NCBI GenBank assembly: GCA_023428185.1
Contig: JAEYYZ010000059.1
Coordinates: 1-10,328, forward strand
Origin: Actinomycetes bacterium
GTDB taxonomy: Bacteria; Actinomycetota; Actinomycetes; Actinomycetales; Demequinaceae
Direction: 5' to 3'
DNA length: 10,328 nucleotides
Each line of letters opens with the position of its first letter. Within the stretch, counting starts at the first letter, position 1. The notes under the pieces are model-generated. The model worked only from the letters and a program-made list of their open reading frames with translations. It ran no database searches and was not told where the DNA came from. This document shows positions 1 to 9,105 of this stretch, piece after piece. The position numbers and the translations under genes are program-made.

Positions 1-65
1 GTGAAGAGGTTCTTGGCGTTCCATTCACTCTCGCCGTGGCGGAGCAAGATCAGCGTGTACGTCAT
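1..65 (-). CDS. gpmA: 2,3-bisphosphoglycerate-dependent phosphoglycerate mutase, N-terminal fragment
   Basis: Only the first 21 codons are inside the window; the gene runs off the left edge. The peptide begins MTYTLILLRHGESEWNAKNL, which carries the family's signature LxRHGES-WN: the RHG histidine is the residue phosphorylated during catalysis. The enzyme interconverts 3- and 2-phosphoglycerate in glycolysis in the cytoplasm. The start is ATG at 65, preceded by a good Shine-Dalgarno sequence GGAAGGA (positions 80-74) at 8 nt spacing. That ribosome site lies across the last codons of the upstream lactonase gene, whose stop codon is only 5 nt away, so the two genes are probably co-transcribed. 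The dPGM identity is confident from the motif; the rest of the protein is not visible. Confidence 0.9.
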   Translation of the reverse strand, partial: MTYTLILLRHGESEWNAKNLF

Positions 66-70
66 GATTC

Positions 71-1198
71 TTATCCTTCCGTAGGTTCCGGGGCTTGGGC
101 TACCGACCTTGGACCCACGCAAATGCATGCGGGGCTCGTGACCTCGGCCGACGTTGATTCGAGTTGAGCAATGGCGCCCCACTCTGTCTCGGGAGGCAAG
201 GCAAACACATCCGCGAGCGCGAACGCCCGCACCTGGTGCCCCTTCTCGTTGGTGACGATCAAGCGATCCACGCCTCCGGCGTCGGGCGTGATGGCAAAGT
301 GCCGTGGCCAGTACCCGGTGTCGAAGGCGCATCGGTAGCGCGCCTCGCCTTCCGGAGCAATATCAAACACAGCGATGACGTCAACGCCTCGCACCGAAGC
401 GAGAAGCACTGGTCCGGAGGGTCCGTCAATGATCTCAATGTGAGCGTCGTACACGGCGTTGCCAGTGCGCTGCGGCGCCAGGGTGACCGGTTGTTCGTCG
501 ATGAGTTCAGCGGTGCCGCTCGTGCGGTCCCACCGCAAAGTGCGCAAGGTGTGGTCGAGCTCGCACACCACGTAAATGTTCTCGCCGTGGACTGCAAAGT
601 GACGAGGGCCTGATCCTGGGGGGAATGTGGTTGCCGCACCTTGAGGTTCCAGCAAGCCGCCGGCGCCGATGCTGTAGCACCACAAGGTGTCGGAACCGAG
701 ATCAGCTACCAGTAGGTGCCTTGCCCCGGGGGCGACAGCACTGAAGTGAGCGTGAGGGCCCTCTTGCCTGTCCTGTCGCGGGCCCGAGCCGTGATGTGTA
801 AAGACCTGTTGCGGCGTGGTCGAGGTAGGGACGCCGTCAGCGCCAAGTTGCACTATTGCCAGTTCCCCAGAGCCGTAATTGCACACCGCGAGCGCCCGGC
901 CATCGGCAATGATCTGAGCGTGGCAACCCGAGTCACCACCCACAGTGACAGTGCCCAGCACGTGTGAAGCGTCAGAGGCGCTCAAGGCGGTCACCACCGT
1001 GGGCGCCACCTCGGACACCGCGTACAGCACCGGGAGCGTGGGATGAGCCGCGACATACGAGGGCGCGTCAAGGACATTGACTTGGTGCGCCGTCAGCGCA
1101 CCATGCTCACCCACGTCGAGATGCCAGACTCCTTCACCTTTTCCAGCGGGGGTGCCGAGGCCATCAGGCGGGTACGTGCCAACCCATACAGAACTCAT
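71..1198 (-). CDS. Lactonase-family beta-propeller (YbhE/Pgl, 6-phosphogluconolactonase-like)
   Basis: The 375-aa protein matches the seven-bladed lactonase family (Pfam Lactonase) in length and motifs: VGTY at 6-9, PSYVAAHPTLPVLYAVSE at 46-63, NYGSGELA at 107-114, RQEGPHAH at 144-151, ADLGSDTLWCY at 165-175, GSGPRHFAVH at 195-204, WPRHFAITP at 297-305 and a C-terminal SPACICVGP. Members studied in E. coli hydrolyse 6-phosphogluconolactone in the oxidative pentose phosphate pathway; other members act on different lactones, so the substrate is inferred. No signal peptide is seen, which fits a cytoplasmic enzyme. I chose the ATG at 1198 because homology begins at MSSVWVGTYP; the frame stays open to 1390, but that extension is arginine-rich and runs inside lsr2. 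The ribosome site is weak (CGGGAC). The gene starts 13 nt after the lsr2 stop and ends 5 nt before gpmA, suggesting a shared transcript. Confidence 0.88.
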   Translation of the reverse strand: MSSVWVGTYPPDGLGTPAGKGEGVWHLDVGEHGALTAHQVNVLDAPSYVAAHPTLPVLYAVSEVAPTVVTALSASDASHVLGTVTVGGDSGCHAQIIADGRALAVCNYGSGELAIVQLGADGVPTSTTPQQVFTHHGSGPRQDRQEGPHAHFSAVAPGARHLLVADLGSDTLWCYSIGAGGLLEPQGAATTFPPGSGPRHFAVHGENIYVVCELDHTLRTLRWDRTSGTAELIDEQPVTLAPQRTGNAVYDAHIEIIDGPSGPVLLASVRGVDVIAVFDIAPEGEARYRCAFDTGYWPRHFAITPDAGGVDRLIVTNEKGHQVRAFALADVFALPPETEWGAIAQLESTSAEVTSPACICVGPRSVAQAPEPTEG

Positions 1199-1211
1199 GC
1201 CGTCCCGGGTG

Positions 1212-1529
1212 TTAGTGCGCGGCGAGGTAGGCGTCGCGGACCGAGGCGGGGATACGCCCGCGCTCGGAGACAGTGTGGCCGTTTGCTTTCGCCCACGCGC
1301 GAATCTTGGCCACGTCGCCACTTGGGGTGGAGCGCGCACGTGAGTTCGCGCGGCTCGATGCCTTGCGGCCTGCTTCAATCCAGGGCGCAAAAGCCGCGCG
1401 CAGATCCGCCGCGTTGCGGGCGTTCAGGTCAATCTCGTAACTGGATCCCTCAAGCGAAAAGCTAATAGTCTCGGTTGCGGTAGACCCATCGATATCGTCA
1501 ATGAGCATGACCTGGACTTTTTGCGCCAT
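1212..1529 (-). CDS. lsr2: Nucleoid-associated protein Lsr2
   Basis: A 105-aa protein with the full Lsr2 layout. The N-terminal dimerisation/oligomerisation half (about 1-55) contains DDIDGS and SYEIDLNARNAADLRAAFAP. A basic serine/arginine linker follows (about 56-70). The C-terminal DNA-binding domain has IRAWAKANGHTVSERGRIP with the RGR (90-92) that inserts into the minor groove of AT-rich DNA, and it ends RDAYLAAH. Lsr2 is the actinobacterial functional counterpart of H-NS: it bridges and silences AT-rich, often foreign, DNA. The ATG at 1529 has a strong ribosome site, GAGGAAAGG (1545-1537). In many actinobacteria lsr2 lies between lysS and clpC. Here lysS is upstream with one small gene between, but a lactonase gene and gpmA follow instead of clpC. 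Identification is near certain. Confidence 0.96.
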   Translation of the reverse strand: MAQKVQVMLIDDIDGSTATETISFSLEGSSYEIDLNARNAADLRAAFAPWIEAGRKASSRANSRARSTPSGDVAKIRAWAKANGHTVSERGRIPASVRDAYLAAH

Positions 1530-1556
1530 GAGCGTGCCTTTCCTCGGATTACGTTG

Positions 1557-1585
1557 AGAGTGTCACGGAACTTTTCGCGAGTCAA
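1557..1585 (-). promoter_or_regulatory. Candidate lsr2 promoter
   Basis: In the 100-nt gap upstream of lsr2, TTGACT (1585-1580) is a near-consensus -35 element. At 17 nt spacing it is followed by CACTCT (1562-1557), a weak -10 that keeps only the conserved A and final T. Transcription would start roughly 20 nt upstream of the lsr2 start codon. A 7-bp inverted repeat, GTGTCAC (1560-1566) and GTGACAC (1610-1616), flanks the -35 and overlaps the -10. This is assigned from position and pattern only. Confidence 0.35.
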
Positions 1586-1629
1586 AGCCGGAGCTTGAGA
1601 CTGTGCAAAGTGACACCACCGGGGTATGC

Positions 1630-1803
1630 CTATTCGGAACTAGGTGAACGTTTGTCGCTAGTGGTTTCGTTCCTGTTTTCTTGCGCGGCGATAGCAGCGC
1701 GTTCATTGCGGTCTGCCCTGATCACACCGCGGATCACAAAGAAGAAGAGCACCGCAACGCCGATGGAGGGCAGCAGTCCAGTCAAGATCGCTTGCAGGTT
1801 CAT
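1630..1803 (-). CDS. Small single-pass membrane protein downstream of lysS
   Basis: A 57-aa reading frame that is easy to miss because of its size. It starts at ATG 1803, whose A is also the last base of the lysS TGA stop (TGATG), and ends at TAG 1632-1630. The sequence begins [20 protein letters not shown], continues with FFVIRGVIRADRNERAAIAA and ends with a polar tail rich in Asn, Glu, Ser and Lys. Residues about 5-26 form one hydrophobic helix followed by Arg/Asp, predicting a small membrane protein with a cytoplasmic charged tail. Short proteins of this type occur immediately after lysS in other actinobacteria, from my recollection of these genomes; no function is known to me. Start-stop overlap implies translation by re-initiation from lysS. 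The coding frame is convincing; the role is unknown. Confidence 0.75.
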   Translation of the reverse strand: MNLQAILTGLLPSIGVAVLFFFVIRGVIRADRNERAAIAAQENRNETTSDKRSPSSE

Positions 1804-3326
1804 CAGTCCTCCGTGGGTTTGACCAGCGGGAACAGGATGGTCTCGCGGATTCCTAATCCGGTGAGCGCCATGAGCAGGCGGTCTATTCCCATACCCATAC
1901 CGCCCGTGGGGGGAAGCGCGTACTCCATGGCCGCCAAGAAGTCCTCGTCCAACTGCATTGCTTCGTCGTCACCCTGGGCGGCAAGTAACGCCTGTTGAGC
2001 AAATCTCTCACGCTGAATCACGGGGTCTACGAGCTCGGAGTACGCGGTAGCGAGTTCAAATCCCCGTACGTAGAGGTCCCATTTCTCCACGAGCCCCGCG
2101 ACCTTGCGATGGTCTCGGGTCAACGGTGACGTTTCCACAGGAAAGTCGCGAACGAACGTGGGTGCGTAGAGAGAGTCGCCTACGTAGTGCTCCCACAATT
2201 CCTCCACCAGTTTGCCGTGGCTGATGCGGGCAGGGTTGATGGACAACTCCACGGCATCGGCGAGCTTCTGCAAATGGGCTACGGACGTCTCGGGAGTGAT
2301 CTGCTCGCCCAACGCCTCCGACAGGGAGCCGTACATGGTGATCTGCGCCCAGTCCCCGCCCAGGTCGTACTCGGTGCCGTCGGCGAGCGTGACTACTTGG
2401 CTACCAAAGACATCGGCCGCCGCCCCTTGAATGATCCCTTGAGTGAGCTGCGCCATGGTGTCGTAATCTCCGTACGCCTCATAGGCCTCAAGCATGGAGA
2501 ACTCAGGCGAATGCGAAGAGTCTGAGCCTTCATTACGGAAATTGCGGTTAATCTCAAACACCTTCTCAAGCCCACCCACAGCCGCACGCTTGAGAAATAG
2601 CTCGGGTGCAATGCGCAAGAACAAATCAATGTCGAAGGCATTCATGTGCGTCACAAATGGCCGCGCCGCAGCGCCACCCGCTTGGGTTTGCAGCATGGGC
2701 GTCTCAATCTCGATGAATCCCCGCGAATGCAGCGATTCGCGCAAGGACCGCACCATGGCGGAGCGACGCCGCACAGTGTCTCTGGCCAGCGGTCGCGCAA
2801 TGAGATCGACGTAGCGCTGCCGCACTCGTGAGACTTCGCTGAGTTCCTTGTGCAGCACCGGCAAGGGGCGCAATGCCTTGGCGGCCAACTCCCACGAGTG
2901 CGCAAACACGCTGACCTCGCCGCGGCGAGACTTGCCCACGTGGCCACGCGCAAAAAGGTGGTCACCAAGGTCGATGTCGGCCTTGAAGGCTGCGAGCGAT
3001 TCCTCGCCCACTTTGTCTAGCGACAACATCAGTTGGAGACGTTCGCCGGCTCCGTCTTGGATGGTCGCAAAGCACAACTTGCCGGTGTTGCGAATGAACA
3101 CCACGCGACCAGCCACACCCACGATGTCCGCGGTTTCTTCGCCATCAGCGAGGTGTCCGTACGCTTCCTTGACGTGCGCAATCTCGTGGCTACGCGCCAC
3201 CGACACGGGGTACGCCTCGCGCCCGGACGCGATGATGCGGTCGCGCTTTTCGCGGCGCACGCGCATCTGCTCGGGGAGGTCCTCTACGGGCTCGGAGTTC
3301 TGCGGCTGCTGGGGCTCTTGAGACAC
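1803..3326 (-). CDS. lysS: Lysyl-tRNA synthetase, class II
   Basis: The 507-aa enzyme attaches lysine to tRNA(Lys) in the cytoplasm. The N-terminal OB-fold anticodon-binding domain lies at about 65-150 ([20 protein letters not shown]). The class II catalytic domain follows: motif 1 at 203-212 ([10 protein letters not shown]), the [16 protein letters not shown] segment at 237-252, motif 2 with [11 protein letters not shown] at 257-267 and [13 protein letters not shown] at 273-285, [12 protein letters not shown] at 391-402, and motif 3 [13 protein letters not shown] at 476-488. The length is normal for the family, and the SHSPEF form is the actinobacterial variant. The start is GTG at 3326, giving the expected Gln/Glu/Pro-rich leader before [16 protein letters not shown]. 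There is no Shine-Dalgarno sequence, but a TACCCT -10-like box lies 6 nt upstream, consistent with a leaderless transcript. nadC lies 70 nt upstream, and a small membrane protein gene overlaps the stop. Confidence 0.97.
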   Translation of the reverse strand: MSQEPQQPQNSEPVEDLPEQMRVRREKRDRIIASGREAYPVSVARSHEIAHVKEAYGHLADGEETADIVGVAGRVVFIRNTGKLCFATIQDGAGERLQLMLSLDKVGEESLAAFKADIDLGDHLFARGHVGKSRRGEVSVFAHSWELAAKALRPLPVLHKELSEVSRVRQRYVDLIARPLARDTVRRRSAMVRSLRESLHSRGFIEIETPMLQTQAGGAAARPFVTHMNAFDIDLFLRIAPELFLKRAAVGGLEKVFEINRNFRNEGSDSSHSPEFSMLEAYEAYGDYDTMAQLTQGIIQGAAADVFGSQVVTLADGTEYDLGGDWAQITMYGSLSEALGEQITPETSVAHLQKLADAVELSINPARISHGKLVEELWEHYVGDSLYAPTFVRDFPVETSPLTRDHRKVAGLVEKWDLYVRGFELATAYSELVDPVIQRERFAQQALLAAQGDDEAMQLDEDFLAAMEYALPPTGGMGMGIDRLLMALTGLGIRETILFPLVKPTED

Positions 3327-3332
3327 GGATAC

Positions 3333-3338
3333 AGGGTA
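3333..3338 (-). promoter_or_regulatory. Candidate -10 box for leaderless lysS transcript
   Basis: TACCCT (TAnnnT pattern, positions 3338-3333) is followed by exactly 6 nt and then the GTG start codon of lysS. No purine-rich ribosome site precedes the GTG. This geometry would place the transcription start at or next to the start codon, as in the leaderless mRNAs common in actinobacteria. I see no convincing -35 element at the right distance. Confidence 0.4.
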
Positions 3339-3396
3339 CCGGGGTGAGAGCCGCCCGATGCCGGGACAAGTGAGGCGCGCTCGTGGGCGAGGTGGG

Positions 3397-5810
<2,414 letters not shown>

Positions 5811-5814
<4 letters not shown>

Positions 5815-6467
5815 GACTCGCTCCCGCCGCCCTGGAGCGCGATGGCGACTCGGCTGATCCATGTTTGGTCAATCCTGGTGGGTGCAGCACCTTGGCGGAC
5901 GCCGGGGTCTGAAGGCGGCGCGTTCTCGGTGATCACACCGGTGTCCAGAGTCTCTGCCATGCGCGCAATAACATCGGCGGCACCGGCGAGCGCCTGAGCA
6001 TCGCCCGTAGCGCGTAACACCATCACTGTCACTTCTTGACGCACCACCACCATGAGGCCAGCCTTGTCGCCCTGGCTGTACTGCAACTCGTAAAGCTCGC
6101 GGGACGTACCCGTGGCATCGTCCGCAACCTCAGGTGGGGTGACCTCGGCGCCGCGTTCCCTGAGCGTGGCCACCAGGTTCTCTACCAGCCCAGCCGAGTT
6201 TCCAAACCAGATGCCGTCAAACACGGCTATAGATACTCCGTCGTGAGAGAAGATCGGGCTTCCAGTAGCGGCCGCCCGGATGTCCAGCGTCCAACCTTCG
6301 GGCCCCTCAACAGTGCCGATGCTGACCGGAAAGGACTCCTGCGCCTCCACTGCTCGCTCTTGAGGCAAGAGGGTGGGCAGTTGAGGTATGGCAAATGTGA
6401 ATGCGGCGGCCGTGACGGCAATGACCGCGAACCACACCACTGGACGATGCGGTGTAGCGGCGGGCAT
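5811..6467 (-). CDS. Membrane-anchored extracytoplasmic protein of unknown function, coupled to the PrsW gene
   Basis: A 218-aa protein I do not recognise as a named family. A short basic N-terminus (PHRP) precedes one hydrophobic helix (about 10-30), so it is probably an uncleaved anchor or signal sequence. The rest is a soluble extracytoplasmic domain at about 45-175. Its pattern (PEGWTLDI, strands, a helix LVENLVATLRERG, then YELQYSQGD, TVMVLRATGDAQAL and a final helix) is reminiscent of the PsbP/LpqN-like alpha-beta fold; this is a guess from layout. The tail (about 180-218) is Gly/Pro/Ser-rich. No cysteines or obvious active site are seen. The start ATG 6467 lacks a ribosome site but has TACGCT 6 nt upstream, suggesting a leaderless mRNA. 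Its stop overlaps the PrsW start by 4 nt, so the two products likely act together, for example as accessory factor, regulator or substrate. Confidence 0.75.
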
Positions 6468-6473
6468 GTGTCG

Positions 6474-6479
6474 AGCGTA
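6474..6479 (-). promoter_or_regulatory. Candidate -10 box for leaderless transcript of the PrsW unit
   Basis: TACGCT (6479-6474) fits TAnnnT and is followed by exactly 6 nt and the ATG at 6467. There is no Shine-Dalgarno sequence between them. The spacing equals that seen at lysS. No clear -35 is visible, and the preceding hairpin (6495-6537) occupies the expected region. Confidence 0.4.
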
Positions 6480-6494
6480 CAGGCCGGACCCACA

Positions 6495-6537
6495 CGGGCC
6501 GGGTCACTGAGAGGTGAGGGATGTGTGACCCGGCCCG
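6495..6537 (-). terminator. 13-bp-stem hairpin after the propeller lipoprotein gene
   Basis: A perfect GC-rich stem, GGGCCGGGTCAC (6496-6507) against GTGACCCGGCCC (6525-6536), extended by one C-G pair at 6495/6537, with a 17-nt loop. It lies 15 nt beyond the lipoprotein stop codon and before the next start at 6467. There is no T-tract, so it would be a non-canonical terminator or an RNA-stabilising 3' hairpin. It could also be a protein-binding palindrome. It suggests that the sigma/propeller genes and the PrsW unit have separate transcripts or a processed junction. Confidence 0.55.
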
Positions 6538-6540
6538 CCA

Positions 6541-6555
6541 CTAGGTGGCACCTAG
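6541..6555. repeat. Perfect 15-nt palindrome over the lipoprotein stop codon
   Basis: CTAGGTG-G-CACCTAG is a 7-bp perfect inverted repeat around a single central base. It contains the TAG stop of the propeller lipoprotein gene (6554-6552) and a second TAG beyond it. It is 3 nt from the larger hairpin at 6495-6537. The symmetric form with almost no spacer suits a dimeric DNA-binding protein better than an RNA hairpin. No function is known. Confidence 0.45.
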
Positions 6556-7751
6556 CGTTCGAATGCCCTCACCACGCCATCGAGGCCGGGCACTATGACC
6601 AGGTCGCCCACCACTACAGGGCTCGCGCCATTGCCATAGATGCCGTAGCCGTCCGGTGCCCACTCGAGCGCTGGACCTGCCGGCGCCGTCCACAGCACCT
6701 CGCCGGTTTGAGCGTCCAAGGCCCACAAGGCGGCATCCCACGGCAATTGATAGTCAATGCGGATCTCTGAGGCGTACACCACGTCATCGGCTACCACCGG
6801 GATTGCCCAGGGCCAACCCACCACCTTGGTGAGCCACAGGCCCTCGCCCGTGGTGAGGTTAAAGGCGCGCACCGCTTTGTAGTCAGACGAGCCAATCGCA
6901 AAGTGTTCCTCATCGATTGCGGCCGCCCCGGATTGCACCCATGAACCTCCAAGGCTGACAGTCCACGCCTTGTCCCCTGTCGCCTCGTCCCGCACTTGAA
7001 TGTTTGCGCTTCGGGAGCCCACAATCACCCGGTCACCCATGACGAAGGGGGCCGTGGTTGCGGGGGCGCCGGTGGGCAGTTCCCACACCAGCGACCCGTC
7101 AGCGACCGACAGAGCCACGTGCCTGTTGCCCATGGTGCTCACGTGCAGCAGCCCTTCACCCAGCGCCAGTCCGGCCTCTACGGGAGCACCCACTTCCACG
7201 CTCCACAGCAATTGCCCGGTAGCGGCTTCCAGTGCGCCAACATGTCCCGACTGGGTGGCTGCGTAGACCACGCCATCACCAATGGCAGGGGTTGAGCCAT
7301 AGTTGTCATACATGCCACGTTCCGTCACGGGCACGCCCAAAGCAGTAGTCCACGTCACGGTTCCGCTGGCGTCCATCGCGTAGACAGCGCCGTCGTCACT
7401 CACCACATACGCAGCGTCGTCCGCTACGGCCACTCCACCCCGCACAGGCCCACCGGTGGTGATCTCCCACGTCACCTCACCCGACTCCGCCTCGATCGCC
7501 CGCACCACACCATCGTTGGCACCGAACACCACGAGGTCGCCCAGGGCGGCAGGGTGTGACCAGGATTCAGAACCAACATCCGTTGACCACGCGGGCTCCC
7601 GACCGGTTCCTTGGCCCGATGCCGCGGTCGGCGAGACTGCGGTAGACGCCACCGGGGCGCTAGTGGGGCCAGGCGGGCTGGACGGCGAGCACGCCGCCAA
7701 TCCCACGGCAAAGATGGCCACCGCGGTGGCTGAAGCAAAACGGTGTGACAT
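6552..7751 (-). CDS. PQQ-like beta-propeller lipoprotein, paralogue of the adjacent anti-sigma sensor domain
   Basis: A 399-aa secreted lipoprotein. The signal peptide ends in a lipobox LAAC with Cys21 as the lipidation site, followed by a Ser/Pro/Thr/Ala-rich spacer to about 48. The rest consists of eight PQQ-like repeats, each with a Gly-x-x-x-Trp motif and a closing 'VVRAI/VYAM' strand, which predicts an eight-bladed propeller on the outer face of the membrane. Blade 1 (WSTDVGSESWSHPA), blade 7 (GWPWAIP) and blade 8 (ALEWAPDGYG) match the same blades of the membrane protein encoded just upstream (WSVDVGSESWSSPA, GMPWARP, ALRWQPEGPG), so this is a tandem duplicate without the transmembrane/cytoplasmic part. 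There are no catalytic residues of quinoprotein dehydrogenases, so a binding or scaffold role is more likely than an enzyme. ATG 7751 follows AAAGGGA at 7 nt. Confidence 0.87.
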   Translation of the reverse strand: MSHRFASATAVAIFAVGLAACSPSSPPGPTSAPVASTAVSPTAASGQGTGREPAWSTDVGSESWSHPAALGDLVVFGANDGVVRAIEAESGEVTWEITTGGPVRGGVAVADDAAYVVSDDGAVYAMDASGTVTWTTALGVPVTERGMYDNYGSTPAIGDGVVYAATQSGHVGALEAATGQLLWSVEVGAPVEAGLALGEGLLHVSTMGNRHVALSVADGSLVWELPTGAPATTAPFVMGDRVIVGSRSANIQVRDEATGDKAWTVSLGGSWVQSGAAAIDEEHFAIGSSDYKAVRAFNLTTGEGLWLTKVVGWPWAIPVVADDVVYASEIRIDYQLPWDAALWALDAQTGEVLWTAPAGPALEWAPDGYGIYGNGASPVVVGDLVIVPGLDGVVRAFER

Positions 7752-7789
7752 GAGCAGTTCCCTTTCTAGGTGTCACTGCTTCCACACCG
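7741..7789 (-). promoter_or_regulatory. Inverted repeats enclosing the ribosome site and start codon of the lipoprotein gene
   Basis: In the mRNA sense, CGGTGTG (7789-7783) pairs with CACACCG (7747-7741), and AGCAGT (7780-7775) pairs with ACTGCT (7758-7753). The AAAGGGA ribosome site sits in the loop and the ATG (7751-7749) in the lower stem. An alternative hairpin, GGTGT (7788-7784) with ACACC (7773-7769), uses some of the same bases and would leave the ribosome site open. This could be a translational switch or simply a palindromic operator. Pairings are read by eye; no folding energy was computed. Confidence 0.35.
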
Positions 7790-7824
7790 TTCATGGCCGT
7801 TTGGTTGGGGCCGGAATCACAAGG

Positions 7825-9105
7825 TCAGCGGGCCACCGCGTAGACCACACCGTCCAACGCCGTGAAAATGATGAGTTCTTCAGTCACCAATGGCTGGGTT
7901 CCCACTCCAAAGCCGGGCCCCTCCGGTTGCCATCGGAGTGCCTGCCCGGCATCCACTGACCACAGGATCTTGCCCGTGAACCTGTCGATCGCGTGGACAC
8001 CCCCATGAACCGGGCCCTGCGCTTCAGTACTCAAGGCGGCCGCGTACACCATGGATCCCTCGGCACTCGGCCGCGCCCATGGCATTCCACCCACTTGCGC
8101 GCGCCACACCACTGCACCATCGCGGATGTCTGCGCCTACTACTTGCCCCGCCGCAGACGAGCCAAAGTAGGCGATCCCGTCCACCACCACCGGAGCAGAC
8201 TCCGCCCACGAGGTCCCCATCGAAACCATCCACACCCGCTCGCCAGTCACCGCATCAAGCCCCACGACGAAGGTGCCACGGTTGCCTGCCACCACCACAC
8301 CATCGGCCACAGCGGGAGCCGACGCTACGGCTCCTCCCACTCCCACGGCCCACACTTCTGCCCCGGTGCCCACGTCTAGTGCGTAGAGCTGCGCATCGTC
8401 CGCTCCCACAAAAAGCCTCTCGCCGTCCGATGCCGCTTGAGCGGACACGCGACCGCCAATGCGGGCGGTCCACAGCATCGTGCCGTCATGCCGGTTCAGA
8501 CACGTCACCGTTCCCAGGTGATCCCCCATGCACACCGCATCTCCCACGGCCAAAGGTGCAGCCGTCATGGGCTCCCATGGTGCGCGAACGGGATTCGGCG
8601 GCGAGATTTCAGTCGACCACGCAATCTCTCCCGACGCCGTGACGGCATGGATGTATCCGTCCAGGCTCGCCGCATAGACCATGCCCTCGGCAACCTCTAG
8701 CGCGCCGCGGATCGCCTCGCCGGTGGGCACCTCCCACGCGGTGTCACCTGAAGCGACATCGAAGGCCCGGATGACCCCATCATCGGCCGCCGTGACAACG
8801 AAGCCCTCCACCAAGGCGGGCGAAGACCACGACTCACTACCCACGTCCACGCTCCACACCACGGAACCCGGCGTGGGTGGCAGAGCAGCAGGCTCCTGCA
8901 GTCTGGCCGTCCACGAAATCACGCCTACCGAAACTGCCGCGAGCGCGGCCACCGACAAAGCCGCCACCCCCACTTGCTGGCGGCGGCGCGCCGCCCTCAC
9001 GCCCGTCACCACAGCCGCAACATCGCCGCGCGCCTCGTCCACAGGGCGATAGGCGCGTTCGCCGCGACCTGCTTGTTCGTGCAAGACCTTGCTCAGATCA
9101 GTCAT
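7825..9105 (-). CDS. Putative anti-sigma factor with extracytoplasmic PQQ-like beta-propeller
   Basis: The 426-aa protein has three parts. A short cytoplasmic segment (1-44) ends in a basic stretch VRAARRRQQ. One transmembrane helix (about 45-65) follows. The extracytoplasmic domain from about 80 to the end has eight PQQ-like repeats, for example WSVDVGSESWSSPA, LWTARIGGRVSAQAASDGER and LWSVDAGQALRWQPEG. The start ATG 9105 overlaps the stop of the ECF sigma gene as ATGA and has GAGGAG 6 nt upstream. Sigma gene first, coupled membrane protein second is the usual arrangement of ECF sigma and anti-sigma factors, so the N-terminal 44 residues are inferred to bind the sigma factor. No HxxxCxxC zinc anti-sigma motif is present, so the inhibitory domain would be of a non-ZAS type. 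The propeller is the probable sensor. A dedicated sensor without anti-sigma activity is the main alternative. Confidence 0.85.
   Translation of the reverse strand: MTDLSKVLHEQAGRGERAYRPVDEARGDVAAVVTGVRAARRRQQVGVAALSVAALAAVSVGVISWTARLQEPAALPPTPGSVVWSVDVGSESWSSPALVEGFVVTAADDGVIRAFDVASGDTAWEVPTGEAIRGALEVAEGMVYAASLDGYIHAVTASGEIAWSTEISPPNPVRAPWEPMTAAPLAVGDAVCMGDHLGTVTCLNRHDGTMLWTARIGGRVSAQAASDGERLFVGADDAQLYALDVGTGAEVWAVGVGGAVASAPAVADGVVVAGNRGTFVVGLDAVTGERVWMVSMGTSWAESAPVVVDGIAYFGSSAAGQVVGADIRDGAVVWRAQVGGMPWARPSAEGSMVYAAALSTEAQGPVHGGVHAIDRFTGKILWSVDAGQALRWQPEGPGFGVGTQPLVTEELIIFTALDGVVYAVAR

Noticed and set aside
1199..1390. N-terminal extension of the lactonase reading frame to 1390
   Set aside because: The extension runs antisense-frame through the well-supported lsr2 coding sequence, is arginine/proline-rich and has no family similarity; homology starts at ATG 1198.
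2848..3321. 157-codon plus-strand frame opposite lysS
   Set aside because: Low-complexity Ser/Arg/Thr/Pro composition and complete overlap with an unambiguous lysS domain.
6552..7751. PQQ-dependent dehydrogenase
   Set aside because: The repeats are of the PQQ-like structural type, but no quinoprotein dehydrogenase catalytic or PQQ-ligating motifs, disulfide ring or heme site is visible, and the paralogue is fused to a sigma-regulator end.
8079..8642. 187-codon plus-strand frame opposite the anti-sigma propeller
   Set aside because: Composition is dominated by Pro, Arg, His and Ser as expected from the reverse strand of a Gly/Ala/Val-rich propeller; no ribosome site or domain.
6552..9105. 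Repetitive DNA or tandem repeat array across the two propeller genes
   Set aside because: The periodicity is at protein level (PQQ-like blades of about 38-50 residues); the nucleotide sequence has diverged and does not form a DNA repeat array or CRISPR.
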